Below the pieces are notes generated by a model. It saw nothing but the letters and a program-made list of their open reading frames with translations, made no database searches and was not told the DNA's origin. From Carettochelys insculpta (lineage: Eukaryota; Chordata; Testudines; Carettochelyidae), in contig NC_134137.1 in NCBI RefSeq assembly GCF_033958435.1, positions 172,621,501-172,685,500 of the forward strand: DNA of 64,000 bases, written 5' to 3'. Below are positions 46,001 through 52,699 of the stretch, one piece after another (positions within the stretch are counted from its first letter, which is position 1; each line of letters begins with the position of its first letter). The position numbers and the translations under genes were made by a program.

Positions 46001-46730
46001 CGTGGACATAATTCATGTGCCATGGAGAATCTTTTTTCCTCAGCACAATACATATTGGCCCTATCTACACTTAGGCAAAATTTCGAAAGGGCCATGCTAA
46101 TGGCCAAATCAGAGAACACTAATGAGGCGCTGAAATGAATATTCATGCCATGACACTTCGAAAGTGCTGCGTTTTGACTGCGCGTGGCTGGTCTACATGG
46201 GGCCCTTTTCAAAAGGACTCCACAAACGTCAAAATCCCCTTATTCCTATCAGGGCCCCATGTAGATGAACCGCGCATGCTAATAAGGCGCTGAATATTCA
46301 TTTCAGCGCCTCAACACTAATAATGCCTCTTTGGAAATAAAAGACAACTGGCTGTTTAGCTAGGCATGCTTCTTTGTAGGGAAAGCAACAAGTCAATTTT
46401 TCTGTTTATAGTTCAACACTGTCTCCATGTGCTGACACGAAGACTTGTACCTACTGCTCAGGCTGGCATACGGCAATAACAGAGAACAGATCTTCGGAAT
46501 CTGCATCAGTGGCATGACTTGCCCCCAAACTAACGTTAACATGAATGCAGTTTTAAGAACCACTGCTCAAAGATGCAACCTCAGAAACCATACATTGTAT
46601 AGTGTCTAACCTAAAACAAAAGGCAATTTTTCACTTGCTGAAAGTAATACAGTACACAGAGGAGAAAAAATGCTCTCACTTGTTGTCCATCTTGATAGTT
46701 GTCTATACTTAATGTCTGTGTTGCCATCAT
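6824..46730 (-). CDS. PKNOX1: PKNOX1 (PREP1) TALE homeobox transcription factor, whole coding span, 10 coding exons
   Basis: PKNOX1 is a nuclear three-amino-acid-loop-extension homeodomain protein that pairs with PBX proteins and binds TGACAG-type sites in development and haematopoiesis (family knowledge). The joined exons are 46730-46680, 42435-42308, 40293-40122, 19539-19369, 17714-17615, 16056-15959, 11576-11448, 10485-10409, 9635-9463 and 7035-6824. They sum to 1311 nt, or 436 codons plus TAG, with GT/AG borders and matching phases at every junction. Residues of about 60-174 carry the MEIS/PKNOX N-terminal (PBX-interaction) region. The homeodomain covers about 260-321, with the HPYP loop at 284-287 and WFIN at 309-312. 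The C-terminus is acidic and ends in DNSDSLQ. No frameshift or stop was found, so the gene looks functional. The start is the first of two adjacent ATGs. Exon numbering assumes one upstream non-coding exon, which is not visible here. Confidence 0.96.
7632..8139. mobile_element. TIR element with GC-rich interior, hAT-like
   Basis: The left end TAGGGATGTTAAAGTTTAAC and the inverted right end TAGGGATGTAAAATCCTG share further phrases (AACTGGTTAGCC). Possible 8-bp duplications CCTTTTAT and CCCCTCAT match only 5 of 8. The GC-rich middle opens overlapping frames on both strands (7674-8083), which are compositional artefacts. Confidence 0.6.
8790..8885 (+). repeat. MIR-like fragment
   Basis: The phrases TGCCTCTGCCACAAAGTTCT and TGTGACATTAGCCAAGTC match the MIR 3' region in order. 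It is short and diverged. Confidence 0.5.
9463..9635 (-). CDS. PKNOX1: PKNOX1 exon 10: recognition helix end and nuclear-targeting basic region
   Basis: Acceptor GTTATGTTTAG, donor GTAAGG. It starts by completing Trp, then [17 protein letters not shown]. The Ile and Asn of WFIN are homeodomain positions 50 and 51; Asn51 is the invariant DNA-contact residue. A basic KTKKK stretch follows, consistent with nuclear localisation. It ends in TMSDG (residues 309-366). Confidence 0.95.
9636..10408 (-). other. PKNOX1 intron 9 with a hAT-like fragment
   Basis: The 773-bp intron runs from donor GTAAGATC to acceptor GTTTAG. About 10155-10365 carries a TIR-like fragment, with TTTGAGAAACATTG at one end and GCCCACTTTGAGCAAG at the other and an internal CCAATGGGAGCTCC. 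No target duplication could be fixed. Confidence 0.6.
10409..10485 (-). CDS. PKNOX1: PKNOX1 exon 9: homeodomain core with TALE loop
   Basis: Acceptor TTGTTCTCAG, donor GTAAGATC. It encodes [19 protein letters not shown] through LLQVNN (residues 284-308). The PYP tripeptide is the hallmark of the three-residue loop extension, and LLQVNN starts the recognition helix. It is 77 nt long; the last two bases (TG) form Trp309 with exon 10. Confidence 0.95.
10486..11447 (-). other. PKNOX1 intron 8
   Basis: 962 bp, AT-rich, from donor GTAAGG to acceptor CTCAG. No terminal repeat or RNA gene recognised. Confidence 0.8.
11448..11576 (-). CDS. PKNOX1: PKNOX1 exon 8: start of TALE homeodomain
   Basis: Acceptor TTCGTGTAG, donor GTAAGG. 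It holds 43 codons (residues 241-283) reading [16 protein letters not shown], then [19 protein letters not shown], the first part of the homeodomain up to the TALE loop. It is phase 0 at both ends. Confidence 0.95.
12405..12960. repeat. G-rich degenerate minisatellite
   Basis: Irregular repeats of GGGTGGTGAGCC and GAGCCAGAGCC-type units with G runs (one at about 12451-12465). Plus strand purine/G excess is extreme. The 156-codon minus and 79-codon plus frames across it are compositional artefacts (Pro/Ser/Thr or Gly/Glu/Arg). G clusters of this kind can form quadruplexes on the non-template strand of PKNOX1. Confidence 0.75.
14463..14660 (+). repeat. Penelope-type tail repeat, hairpin form, copy 3
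   Basis: Left arm 14465-14530 and right arm 14552-14620 are inverted copies (TTTTGGAGCATAAGC against GCTTATGCTCCAAAA). The arms are followed by GCCTAACATGGCAACCTCTC. Possible flanking duplications of the form ACACAG.G.CC are imperfect. The core GAAAGCTTATGCTCC is intact, but the CTGATGA box has become GGGATGA. Confidence 0.6.
15959..16056 (-). CDS. PKNOX1: PKNOX1 exon 7
   Basis: The acceptor GTTTTTAAAG is weak for a pyrimidine tract; the donor is GTTTGT. It encodes [16 protein letters not shown] through GTIRIQNSQ (residues 208-240), continuing the linker before the homeodomain. It is 98 nt long and phase-compatible with exons 6 and 8. A Harbinger derivative sits only 263 bp upstream of this exon in intron 6. 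Confidence 0.93.
16057..17614 (-). other. PKNOX1 intron 6
   Basis: 1.56 kb from donor GTATGAC to acceptor TTTAAAG. About 44% of it is the Harbinger derivative at 16320-17001; the rest is AT-rich unique sequence. Confidence 0.85.
16320..17001 (-). mobile_element. Internally deleted PIF/Harbinger element
   Basis: The ends are GGCTACGTCTACACG and, inverted, AGCTGTGTCTACAC, with a 3-bp duplication TAA at 16317-16319 and 17002-17004. The first half (AGCTGCAGACAGGGTCACAG, CCCTTAAAGGGCCCCTCCC, ATGGATCCCCAGCTGC) matches the right end of the 21480-25418 element inverted, including the transposase start. The second half (GAGAGAGCATCTCTCAACCC) matches its left end inverted. It is therefore the same family, with about 3.2 kb of coding interior lost. 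Strand is given for the transposase remnant if the element is read in family orientation; as inserted, the remnant ATG reads on the plus strand. Confidence 0.85.
17615..17714 (-). CDS. PKNOX1: PKNOX1 exon 6
   Basis: The acceptor TTTTTTTCTAG precedes CAA ATT CAA; the donor is GTATGAC. It encodes [14 protein letters not shown] through [13 protein letters not shown] (residues 175-207) in the Gln/Val/Thr-rich linker. It is 100 nt long and leaves one base of a Gly codon. Confidence 0.93.
17715..19368 (-). other. PKNOX1 intron 5
   Basis: 1.65 kb from donor GTACAT to acceptor TTTCTAG. About 18130-18260 holds a degenerate palindromic amniote repeat (TGATCCTGCAAATACTTG...). About 18955-19150 holds a diverged Penelope-type tail (CACAAAAGCTTATGCCC, TTGTTAGTCTTATTGTGCC). 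Confidence 0.75.
19369..19539 (-). CDS. PKNOX1: PKNOX1 exon 5: second half of PBX-interaction domain
   Basis: It has the acceptor CTTTCTAG at 19541-19540 and the donor GTACAT. The 57 codons run from [18 protein letters not shown] through [15 protein letters not shown] to SPAPSQ (residues 118-174). The Leu-rich helix and CKDFC motif mark the second MEIS/PREP homology block. It is separated from exon 4 by a 20.6-kb repeat-filled intron. Confidence 0.95.
19754..20186. mobile_element. Pogo/Tigger-like MITE carrying a GC-rich minisatellite
   Basis: The inverted ends CAGTAGGCTCTCAACATTTG and CAGTAGGGTCTCAACATTTG are flanked by TA dinucleotides at 19752-19753 and 20187-20188, the tc1/mariner-pogo signature. 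The interior (about 19810-20110) is a tandem array of about 40-bp units built on GGGAGCGCTGGCAGCC and GCTTCCCCTGGGGCTC. The 151- and 135-codon frames inside (19736-20204) follow the array and are not genes. Confidence 0.8.
20714..21272. repeat. Inverted duplication of host flank around an internal element terminus
   Basis: Sequence 20714-20846 outside the element recurs inverted at 21140-21272, with only a handful of substitutions. Shared phrases include GGTAACTACAATGCATTG and CAGAGGTAATACATCTAAG. The inverted copy sits between two direct copies of the element's terminal sequence of about 45-49 bp (21096-21139 and 21271-21319). Confidence 0.85.
20847..21319. mobile_element. GGCTTGTCTAC-type TIR element (Harbinger-like) with captured flank
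   Basis: The left end GGACTTGTCTACTGTACCAC and the inverted right end GGGCTTGTCTACACTACCAC are flanked by CTT at 20844-20846 and 21320-21322, a 3-bp duplication. The body lacks genes. A second copy of the right terminus ends at 21139. The TTCGAAGG-type palindromes near the ends are typical of this family. Confidence 0.75.
21916..23501 (+). pseudogene. Harbinger Myb/SANT-like DNA-binding gene, frame-disrupted
   Basis: In Harbinger elements this partner brings the transposase to the nucleus and the element ends (family knowledge). From about 22012 the frame reads [18 protein letters not shown], then [35 protein letters not shown] and [12 protein letters not shown]: a complete trihelix Myb/SANT-like domain with spaced Trp and Leu residues. 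The plausible start MAASQPP at 21916 is one frame off. An acidic [13 protein letters not shown] stretch near 22425 is again in another frame, so at least two indels are implied, probably in C runs. A 3' exon probably begins after CCGCAG at 22905 and ends in a coiled-coil tail ([20 protein letters not shown]) to the stop at 23501. AATAAG near 23544 may be its poly(A) signal. Confidence 0.75.
23714..25062 (-). pseudogene. Harbinger DDE transposase (HARBI1-like), two exons, one stop and one core substitution
   Basis: Exon 1 is 25062-24568 and exon 2 is 24469-23714, with a 98-bp intron (donor GTAAGAGG, acceptor CCCTGCAG), giving about 416 codons. It starts MDPQQQ with a polyglutamine run from a CTG/CAG repeat. 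It has a helix-turn-helix ([19 protein letters not shown]), then the DDE_Tnp_4 core: [11 protein letters not shown] (first Asp), [12 protein letters not shown], then [12 protein letters not shown] and, 35 residues on, the Glu of [14 protein letters not shown]. Two lesions are seen. TGA at 24849-24847 stands where the family would probably carry Trp (before [12 protein letters not shown]). AAC at 24091-24089 gives Asn where a D-A-x-Y motif would place the second catalytic Asp. AATAAA lies at plus 23587-23592. Confidence 0.85.
26040..26760 (-). pseudogene. DIRS copy 1 tyrosine recombinase remnant
   Basis: Reading minus from about 26760: [51 protein letters not shown], an in-frame TGA, then [16 protein letters not shown] and finally [12 protein letters not shown]. 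That order matches the YR domain found downstream of RNase H in DIRS elements. The catalytic Arg/His/Tyr residues cannot all be assigned because of decay. Confidence 0.6.
26824..27012 (+). mobile_element. Penelope-type hairpin nested in DIRS copy 1
   Basis: Flanked by GTGATAGGTGAAGTAT (26808-26823) and GTGATAGGTGAGTAT (27013-27027), a target duplication differing by one base. The head (CAGAGGAGTAGCCAAATTAG) is followed by inverted arms (ATTTTGGAGCATAAG against CTTATGCTCCAAAAT). It is younger than the DIRS copy it interrupts. The hammerhead-like core is decayed. Confidence 0.75.
27497..28880 (-). pseudogene. DIRS copy 1 reverse transcriptase/RNase H remnant
   Basis: Recognisable RT blocks appear in order on minus: [54 protein letters not shown] and [13 protein letters not shown], then a degraded catalytic box [13 protein letters not shown] where the family has [23 protein letters not shown] follows, the connection toward RNase H. 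The Asp-to-Asn change in the catalytic box plus frameshifts make it inactive. Confidence 0.75.
29392..31000 (-). pseudogene. DIRS copy 1 gag-like ORF remnant
   Basis: Pieces in several frames, from right to left: [20 protein letters not shown] and [19 protein letters not shown] (a Cys/His knuckle-like cluster), a Ser/Pro-rich middle, and [19 protein letters not shown]. The FQELF motif recurs in both other DIRS copies of this window (48880-48900 and 54895-54920). The function of DIRS ORF1 as nucleocapsid is family knowledge; this copy is fragmented. Confidence 0.6.
31410..34228. other. Intronic sequence, mostly unclassified
   Basis: About 31655-31980 begins GTATAGGGTTGCCAACATTC and looks like a TIR element whose other end I cannot place. 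The remainder is AT-rich with no coding block, splice-flanked exon or RNA gene. Confidence 0.4.
34237..35460. mobile_element. hAT-like element, one end clear, GC-rich interior
   Basis: Starts CAGGGTGGGGAACCTTTTTT, an end type seen in amniote non-autonomous hAT elements. The interior includes a G-rich degenerate array (34900-35200, GGGTCTGGGAGGG-type units) and CCCATTGGCTGAGATC-type inverted phrases. The right border is uncertain. Overlapping frames at 34949-35529 reflect composition only. Confidence 0.45.
35870..36405. mobile_element. Second hAT-like element, probably opposite orientation
   Basis: Starts CAGGGATGGGGAACCTATGG and ends near TTGGTTCCCCAG. The left sequence (GGCCACAGGCCACATCCAGC) looks like the other terminus of the element at 34237. 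No clean 8-bp duplication was found, so borders are approximate. Confidence 0.45.
38436..38725. mobile_element. hAT-like MITE
   Basis: The ends are CAGGGTGGACAATAAGAG and, inverted, CAGGGATGGGCAAATACTG. Flanking octamers are CAGTAGAT and CAGCACAT (6 of 8). The 290-bp body has GTTAGTCCTTGTGG and CTAACCCTCGTGG as internal complements and no coding capacity. Confidence 0.6.
39233..39761. mobile_element. Harbinger-type MITE rich in TTTCGAAAGA
   Basis: The ends are GGCTTCATCTATACTAGAAA and, inverted, GGCTTCGTCTACACTACAG, with a 3-bp duplication TTT at 39230-39232 and 39762-39764. Many TTCTTTCRAAAGA palindromes fill the body, which has no gene. It lies 361 bp from exon 4, inside intron 4. Confidence 0.75.
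40122..40293 (-). CDS. PKNOX1: PKNOX1 exon 4: start of MEIS/PKNOX N-terminal domain
   Basis: The acceptor is TTATTCCTAG and the donor GTAAGT. It begins with G, completing Arg60, then reads [15 protein letters not shown] and ends ETDNL at residue 117. This is the first homology block used by MEIS/PREP proteins to contact PBX (family knowledge). The length is 172 nt, in phase with both neighbours. Confidence 0.95.
40530..40861. mobile_element. Pogo/Tigger-like MITE
   Basis: The ends CAGGTTGAACCTCTCTACTC and, inverted, TAGATTAAACCTCTCTAG are flanked by TA at 40528-40529 and 40862-40863. CTGGCACCATC and GTGCCAGACTAG are further complementary phrases. 332 bp, no coding capacity. Confidence 0.75.
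41240..41325 (+). repeat. MIR (CORE-SINE) 3' fragment
   Basis: CTTGGCCAAGTCACTTACCC, then CAGTTTTCCCTATGTGTAAA and GGCAATAACAGTG follow the MIR 3' half in order. It is an old, shared amniote repeat. Confidence 0.75.
41563..41728. mobile_element. hAT MITE
   Basis: Starts CAGTGTTCCCTCTAACG, a recognised amniote hAT end type, and is flanked by TATTGTTA (41555-41562) and GATTGTTA (41729-41736), 7 of 8 matching. 166 bp long. Confidence 0.7.
42308..42435 (-). CDS. PKNOX1: PKNOX1 exon 3
   Basis: The acceptor is TTTCTTTACAG and the donor GTAGTAT. It encodes residues 18-60 (begins [14 protein letters not shown], ends DADKQAIY), a low-complexity acidic stretch ahead of the PBX-interaction region. The length is 128 nt, leaving two bases (AG) of an Arg codon that exon 4 completes. 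Confidence 0.94.
43242..43929. mobile_element. hAT-type element of the AGGGCCTTACCAAATT family
   Basis: The left end CAGGGCCTTACCAAATTAAT and the right end, inverted, with GACCAAATTCATCATCC are flanked by CTAAAAAG (43234-43241) and TTAAAAAG (43930-43937), 7 of 8. Internal phrases GTGAAATCTGGTCTCC and TTTCACAGGGGAGACCAG are complementary. 688 bp; the overlapping frames at 43455-43945 are not genes. Confidence 0.75.
44559..45333. mobile_element. hAT element with GC-rich interior
   Basis: The ends CAGGAGTTTGCAACCTAC and, inverted, CAGGGGTCTGCAACCAAAAT are flanked by ACCATTAC (44551-44558) and ACCGTTAC (45334-45341), 7 of 8. The body includes G-rich runs (44950-45120). No transposase remnant is visible. 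Confidence 0.8.
46052..46337. mobile_element. Old Harbinger-type MITE fragment, relative of the 56512 foldback
   Basis: CTATCTACACTTAGGC at the left, then AATGAGGCGCTGAAATGAAT and, inverted, GCGCTGAATATTCATTTC, with internal TTTTCRAAAGG. The order of blocks is that of the foldback element at 56512-56939, but heavily diverged and without clean ends. Confidence 0.6.
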
Positions 46731-46781
46731 GGTTAATGAAGGGTTTATAATGTCAAATCATCACAAGTGAGAATACATATT
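46680..46781 (-). CDS. PKNOX1: PKNOX1 exon 2: 5' UTR end and first 17 codons
   Basis: A pyrimidine-rich acceptor ending CTTTTCTAG is followed by about 51 nt of 5' UTR. The two adjacent ATGs begin at 46730 and 46727. The coding part reads [17 protein letters not shown], the characteristic PKNOX1 N-terminus. The donor GTGAGAG follows at 46679 in phase 0. The acceptor means at least one further upstream, probably non-coding exon must exist. Confidence 0.93.
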
Positions 46782-47069
46782 CTAGAAAAGAGTAAAAGAT
46801 GTCAGTTACAAAAATGATCTTTTTAAAATGGATTCTACACAATGCAAAAACATAAGATTTCTGTGTTCAATAGCAAACTGAGTTATTTTATTGATAATGC
46901 AATTATACTAATTTTCTAAGGCAGCCATCACCACAGCAAACAAAACATGTCAGTTCATTGACCCATAGCAATTTAAACTTAGTCTCAGCTCTATGGGAAA
47001 TGCTTTTGTTTGCATTTATATGGCACCTAGTGAGATCCTATTCTGATTGAGACCTCTTGGAACTACTGT

Positions 47070-47240
47070 CAAATCTTCAGACATTTTAAGACCAGGAAGG
47101 CCTTAATCATTTAGTCCGATCTTCTGAGTAATGGAAGCCATAGAACAGTACCTAGAAATTCCTAAATCAAGCCTTTATCCTGTGGTTGAGGCTAGAGCAT
47201 AATTTTTAGAAAGACATCCAATTTTGTAGAGAAAAAAAAT
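47070..47240 (-). repeat. CR1 3' fragment, antisense to the numbering
   Basis: TTTTAAGACCAGGAAGGCC, TCATTTAGTCCGATCTTC and GGAAGCCATAGAAC match, inverted, the 3' untranslated end of amniote CR1 LINEs as I remember it. Confidence 0.6.
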
Positions 47241-47939
47241 TGTATTTACATTCCCAGATCTTTTAAACCTTTGCTTACACTATTAAATGACAAAAATAGG
47301 AGAAGGCTATTTTCTAGTTCTAGTATATAGGCAGCAAAGATCTCAGGAGATTAGGCATTCTTACAATATTTCAGTTCAAGATGGTAGAAGCTTCACAAGA
47401 GCACCTGATCTTGACAAAACTTATACAACTCCAAGTCAAAAACCTGGCAAAAGCAGATAATGAGATTCTGTCTTTCAGTAACTGAAACCTAGTCCTGATT
47501 TGTGTGTTTTTGGCCCATTTCCATTTAAAATGCAACTTTCCTGAGATACAAGAAATGTTAAGACTATGCTGCAGTCTCATTATTCTGTATGGATAAGGGT
47601 GGGCAGAGGTGCTGGAACAATTTTTATAGTGGAAACCTCAGTCCAGCACCAAATGTGGGTGGATCGGATATTGACAATCTCCTTCGTGAAAACTTTTCCA
47701 TTGTAACAATCTTTCTTACATAAAATTCTCACGACAAAAGGTACCTTGCTGCATGGCCATGAACAAACTTACACACATTAATAATGGGATAAATATCAAA
47801 AGATATTTTGTATCTGGATATTACCCCACTAGACTTGCATAACATCTTCCAAGAAAAAAAGGGATCTGTAAATTTATTTGTCCGTATTTATTGACATCCA
47901 GGCATATTAAAATAAACATAAGCAGTGGCCAAAGGCCTG

Positions 47940-50900
47940 ATTCATAGTCAGTATTTGCCCCTCTTGTGAGGAAGTTCCCTCAACTAAATTTCACAATTAT
48001 TGCTTGTTTGGTATCAGCTGCGATGCTGAGGACTTGCTTTGAAATGCTTTACGCCTCTGATATTCTTGCCTGTGTCTGTTGGATTCATATTTTCATTGCT
48101 GCCGATGCTGGCATTGGGTGTCTCTGCTGCGTTGGTATACCTGTCAATGCCGCCATTTCATTCCAAGTGCATCTATCCTAAGAGTATGAAGAGTCACCAG
48201 GGAAATATTAATCAAATGAAGGATCTCACTGGATTTGAAAGATTTTTTCCTACCGCATGGGAGATTTTCTCCTTTTATTTGGAGGCCTTTTAGAATTCCT
48301 GAGAATTGCAGCTCTGATGCTCTGTGCAATACTACAGCTGTGGTTGTTCTTACTACTATCTCTGTCATGCCAAGGGCTACTTGCACTGCTGTTCTGGTGA
48401 CCAGCTGTCCCTCAGTTAGTATGGCTTTAAAATGTGCATACGTCTCCTCTGGGAGATCATTAATAAATTCAATCTGCCATAATTACTAATATTTGGCCAT
48501 GAGCACACTGTAATTTTTAACTCAGAACTCTAGGGTCAAAGACTAGACCTTTCACTCAAAGAGGGTGAGTCTCTTGCTCTCCTTGTCCTGTGGAGTGGAC
48601 CTATTTTGTGATTTGCTGAATTCATTTGTGACCTTTAGTACTTGGAAATTGGGCAAGGGGTAAGAAAAAAAGTCAGTCTATAAACCTGGAAGTATTAGAT
48701 GCCCACCAGTCTACCCTCGTACATGTCAGGGGGATAGTAGATGGTGTTTGCCAAATGGTTTCCTCCTAATCTCACATATAGGCAGCATTATTTTAGAAGT
48801 TGCACAGTGTCTGGAGGATCTGAGGAGTTTATGCTGGATGAACGTGATCTTCTGCCTCTCTGCTACCCTTCTGAACAGTTCTTGAAACAGTCTAAAATCT
48901 TCTTCCATGGTAGGAAGTGGGGACATTATGGCTCTGTGTGGCATCGAAGAAGAGTTATGCACAGGTGATGTTATGTCCTACTCCATATTCCTCTTCCCTC
49001 TCATCCCATATTTCCTCCTGGGCTTCTGAAGTCTCCAGTATGTGGTACTGTGGATAATGCCAATAACTTGTGGCCTAACCTACTTGGTATGCATGGTATC
49101 ATCTTGGCTTTGTCCAGTGTTAATGGGTTCACCAGAATCAGTTGTGGAGGCATAGTCACTGGTGAGGGTCTCAGTGCTGGTTCTTTTAACACAGCGGTAA
49201 GTGCTACAGAAGGAGGAAGCAGTGCTAAATATATGCCACAACTCTTTGTCCTTCCAGGAGAATTCGGTAGAGGTCCTAGTGTGGACACTGCTGAAAGTGA
49301 CAGTGACTGGCAGGAGTCAGTTTCTTTTCATTCAGCTGTCTCTGCAGGGAGTTTGTGGCTCTTTTCCTCAATCTCTTCGAGAAGAAAGCATCTTCACTGC
49401 CCGACAACTGCAAGAGAAATGTTGTGAACACAACCAAGCCTTATATATGAGTTTCATCAACTTGACCAAAGCATTCGACTCAGTCATTCATAGCGCCCTG
49501 TGGACTATCCTCTCAAAGATCGGCTGCCCTAAAAAATTCCATCAGCATTTAAGACAGCTTCATGACAACAACATGACTGCCACGGTACTGAGCAACAAAG
49601 GATCCCAAAGCGACCCCTTTGGAGGTCAAAACAGGAGTCAAGCAAGGCTGAGTTATAGCCCAGTTGCTGTTCTGCTTCCTCATCACCATGACCCTTCACC
49701 TCATTGATGGCAAGCTTCCAGATGGTATGAAGATTGTCTATAGAGTGAAAGGGAAGTTTTTCAGTCTCAGGAAACTGAAGGCTAAAAGCAAGACCTCCAC
49801 AACCTTGATCATGTAGCTCCAGTACACGGATGACAATATGGTTGTTGCTCTTTTTCCCACAGCCCTTCAGACCATCTTAAGTGCCGTTGCTGAAGCATAG
49901 AGAATCTTGGTCTCGTACTGAACATCAAAAAGACTAAGGTACTCCACCAGCCTTCACCAGCTGGACAATTTCATGCACCTTTTATTGAAGTCAATAGAAA
50001 ACTGCTGGCAAATGTGGAGCACTTCCCCTACTTTGGAAGTCATCTTTCTGCTAAAATTGACATAGCTGCGGAAGTCCAGCATTGTCTGAGCTCTGCAAGC
50101 GCTGCTTTTGCCCACCTAAGACAAAGGGTCTTTGAGAACCAGGACATTTACCCTAAGACAAAGCTCGTATACCATGCAGTGGTTGTCCCAGCGCTATGGT
50201 ATGTATGTGAAACCTGGACAACATACAGACATCATTTAAATGCACTTGAACAATATCATCCACGCTGTCTAAGGAGAATCCTAAGTATCTCTTGGCAGGA
50301 TAGGCGCACGAACACTAGCATCCTGGAAGAGTCAAACATGACCAGCATTGTAGCCATTATCATTCATCAGCAAGTTTGTTGGACTGGTCACGTGGTTTGC
50401 ATGGTTGATCAGCACCTCCCAAACCAGATTCTGTTTTCCAAATAGAAGGAAGGACAGAGGAGCATTGGGGGCCAGTGGAAGTGATATAAGGACATGCTGA
50501 AGGCACCTATGAAAAAGTGCAGCATTGGAGTCAACACTTGGGACAACCTTGCCCAAGACTGTCCCCAGTGGAGCAAGGTAATCTGTGAGGGGGTGGCGCA
50601 ACTTGAGAGGTCACACCACAGCGCAGATGAGAAGTGGGGAAGAAAAAAAGAGCTTCAAAAACTGCCCTCCTCCCCTCCAACAGCTCCCAACATCCACCTT
50701 TTCTGTGATAAGATCTATGGTTGCAAAATTGGGCTGATCAGCCATCAACACACTCACACATAGGAGGGTGACATGAAGATGTCCCACTCATTACCGAGTG
50801 ACCGCCAAGAAAGAAGAAAAAAGATCTAGGAAGTTACTGTAAAAGAAGTCTAGTGCCCCAGATCAGAGGCCCGTCAGAGATTTCGCCACCTAAATAAACT

Positions 50901-51535
50901 TTATTCAGAGGTGTTGATGATGCCTGATCCTTGTTTTCAAGTGGCTGCCACGAGTGAACTTCTGGGAAACATGCAACTCACCAAGACAGCAAAATGCAGA
51001 GAGAAATGCCGTCTGAGATGGGCATAGCTTTATGGAATGAGCTCCATCTTTTAAAACCTGGAAAAGCAGGTATTGTTGATTGGGGTTAAGTGGACTCTTC
51101 TTTAAGATTTGTTGTTTTTGTCGTCGTTGTAGTAACTATGACTAACCAAACACTATTAGGATAAAACAAAAAATTTCTACTTTTATTTCTTTAGGCTTGC
51201 AAGCAACATTGGGGCCCTGCCACAGAGCTCTGTTTGGTGGCCGAGAATGAACTGAGATATTCATGTCACGTGCGCATGAAATTACACACCAATTGCACCA
51301 CAAGACAACTACTGAACATATGCAGCCCAGATGGACTCAGCTACTGAAGATGTCTGATCAATGGCATTGGAATGCACTGACGCATTTGAAGAAAGTATTA
51401 TTTCCCTTTTACAGATTAAAATCTGAGCCATGAGGCTGTTTTAGTGACTTCGCACCTCAATCCAAGATCATAATTCTAGCTGATGCATCGAAGGAGACAC
51501 TGCTCTACAATCACCTAACACACAGCACCTATACG
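47940..51535 (-). mobile_element. DIRS-like copy 3, decayed, split by a LINE
   Basis: A gag-like piece on minus reads FRLFQELFRRVAERQKI (about 48850-48910), matching the FQELF motif of the other two copies. The possible right terminus at about 51484-51560 has GCACCTATACGGACACTAC, comparable to the terminal CCCTGTGGGTGCTCC type. A LINE occupies about 49380-50815. No RT block of this copy is visible, so it is a truncated remnant. Confidence 0.5.
49380..50815 (+). pseudogene. Non-LTR (LINE) reverse transcriptase, 5'-truncated, nested in DIRS copy 3
   Basis: The frame begins FTARQLQEKCCEHNQALYM (RT block with FINLTKAFDSV), continues TATVLSNKGSQSD, then the catalytic box as LQYTDDNM (about 49812-49835). 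Further on come FPYFGSHLSAKIDIAAEVQ, YVCETWTTYRHHLNALEQYH and RCLRRILSISWQDRRTNTS, ending WTGHVVCM. A Cys/His tail with GLISHQHTH precedes the stop near 50763. Several stops and frame changes break it. The clade (RTE-like or CR1-like) cannot be fixed by eye. Confidence 0.7.
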
Positions 51536-52699
51536 GACACTACTCCAAGAAGAAGAAAATGTTACTTACCCTGTACAGCAACTGAACTTCCCTGAAAGGC
51601 GCGTCCTTAATGGTGCTCCACCTTAGATGTATCGGTGTCCCTGCATGCAGGATTGGAGATTTTCAGTAGCAGTGCCCATTAGACCACACATGCTCGCCCC
51701 CCTTCCCCCAGCCACTCATCCCTGGGCTCTAAAATCTTGTGATGGGGCTAAAGCTATATTGCACTGGACAGTGCAAGCACTAATCAGTTCTTCTATACTG
51801 CAGAGTCCATGTTTGAACTCCAAAGCAATGGGGCAGAGAGCAGGTAATGGAGCATCAGTATCTTAAAGAATCTCTGTTATTGCACAAAATGAATACCCTT
51901 CTCTTTTTATTTGCGTAGTGTTCCTATAGATGCTCTACCTTGGGTGAATGTAGAGCAGCCACTATAGTTGGAAGGTCAAGGCTTCACAGTTGGCTGTGTT
52001 ACTGATGACAGTCAGCCCTAACAGAACATCTGATACTGAGTCCTGCTCAACTGCATAGTGCACTGACTATTAGACTGCTGCTCTACAAATCTCTGTCATT
52101 GGTATATTGTTCAGGAAAGCTACAGAGGCCAAAATCAATCTTGTGGTCTGTGTTAAAAGTCCTCAGTGGTAGCTGCAAGGTGTGTTGATCACAGCAAAAG
52201 TGAATGCGCTCAGAAATCCATTTTGAGAGTCTGGTTAGATACAGTGGATCCGCTTGATGGTTCTGCCAGAAACAAAAATATCATGGTAATTTTTTTAATG
52301 GTTTCGTTCTTTCAAAGTAGAAGGCCAGTGCCCTACAGACATCTAGTGTGCGGAATAGGGCCTCTTGTGTATTTCCATGTTGCTAAAAGGAAGAAAGACA
52401 GAAGGGAACAAGGAGGAACCTTTGATGGGAACTTTGGTTTGGGCTCTTACTGTGACACTATCTTGAAGATAACTGTTAGGATGGGTACACCATAAGGGGA
52501 TTTGATTGCTACAAGAAAGGCCATCTTCATTGACAGATGAATGTTGGAACAAAAAGTCCTTGATTTCAATTAGAATCAAAAAAATTTGGTTCAGGCTGTG
52601 CTGGTGCAGGACATACGCTGTCTGAAGCCAGCCTGATAGCTATTGCATATATAGTCTGACACATTTTATCACAATAGTGGTCATCGCCACATGCCCTAG

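Larger units (their letters stand above)
42436..46679 (-). other. PKNOX1 intron 2
   Basis: 4.2 kb from donor GTGAGAG to acceptor TTTACAG. It holds two hAT-type elements and a Harbinger-type fragment. 45350-46050 shows no recognisable feature. Confidence 0.85.
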
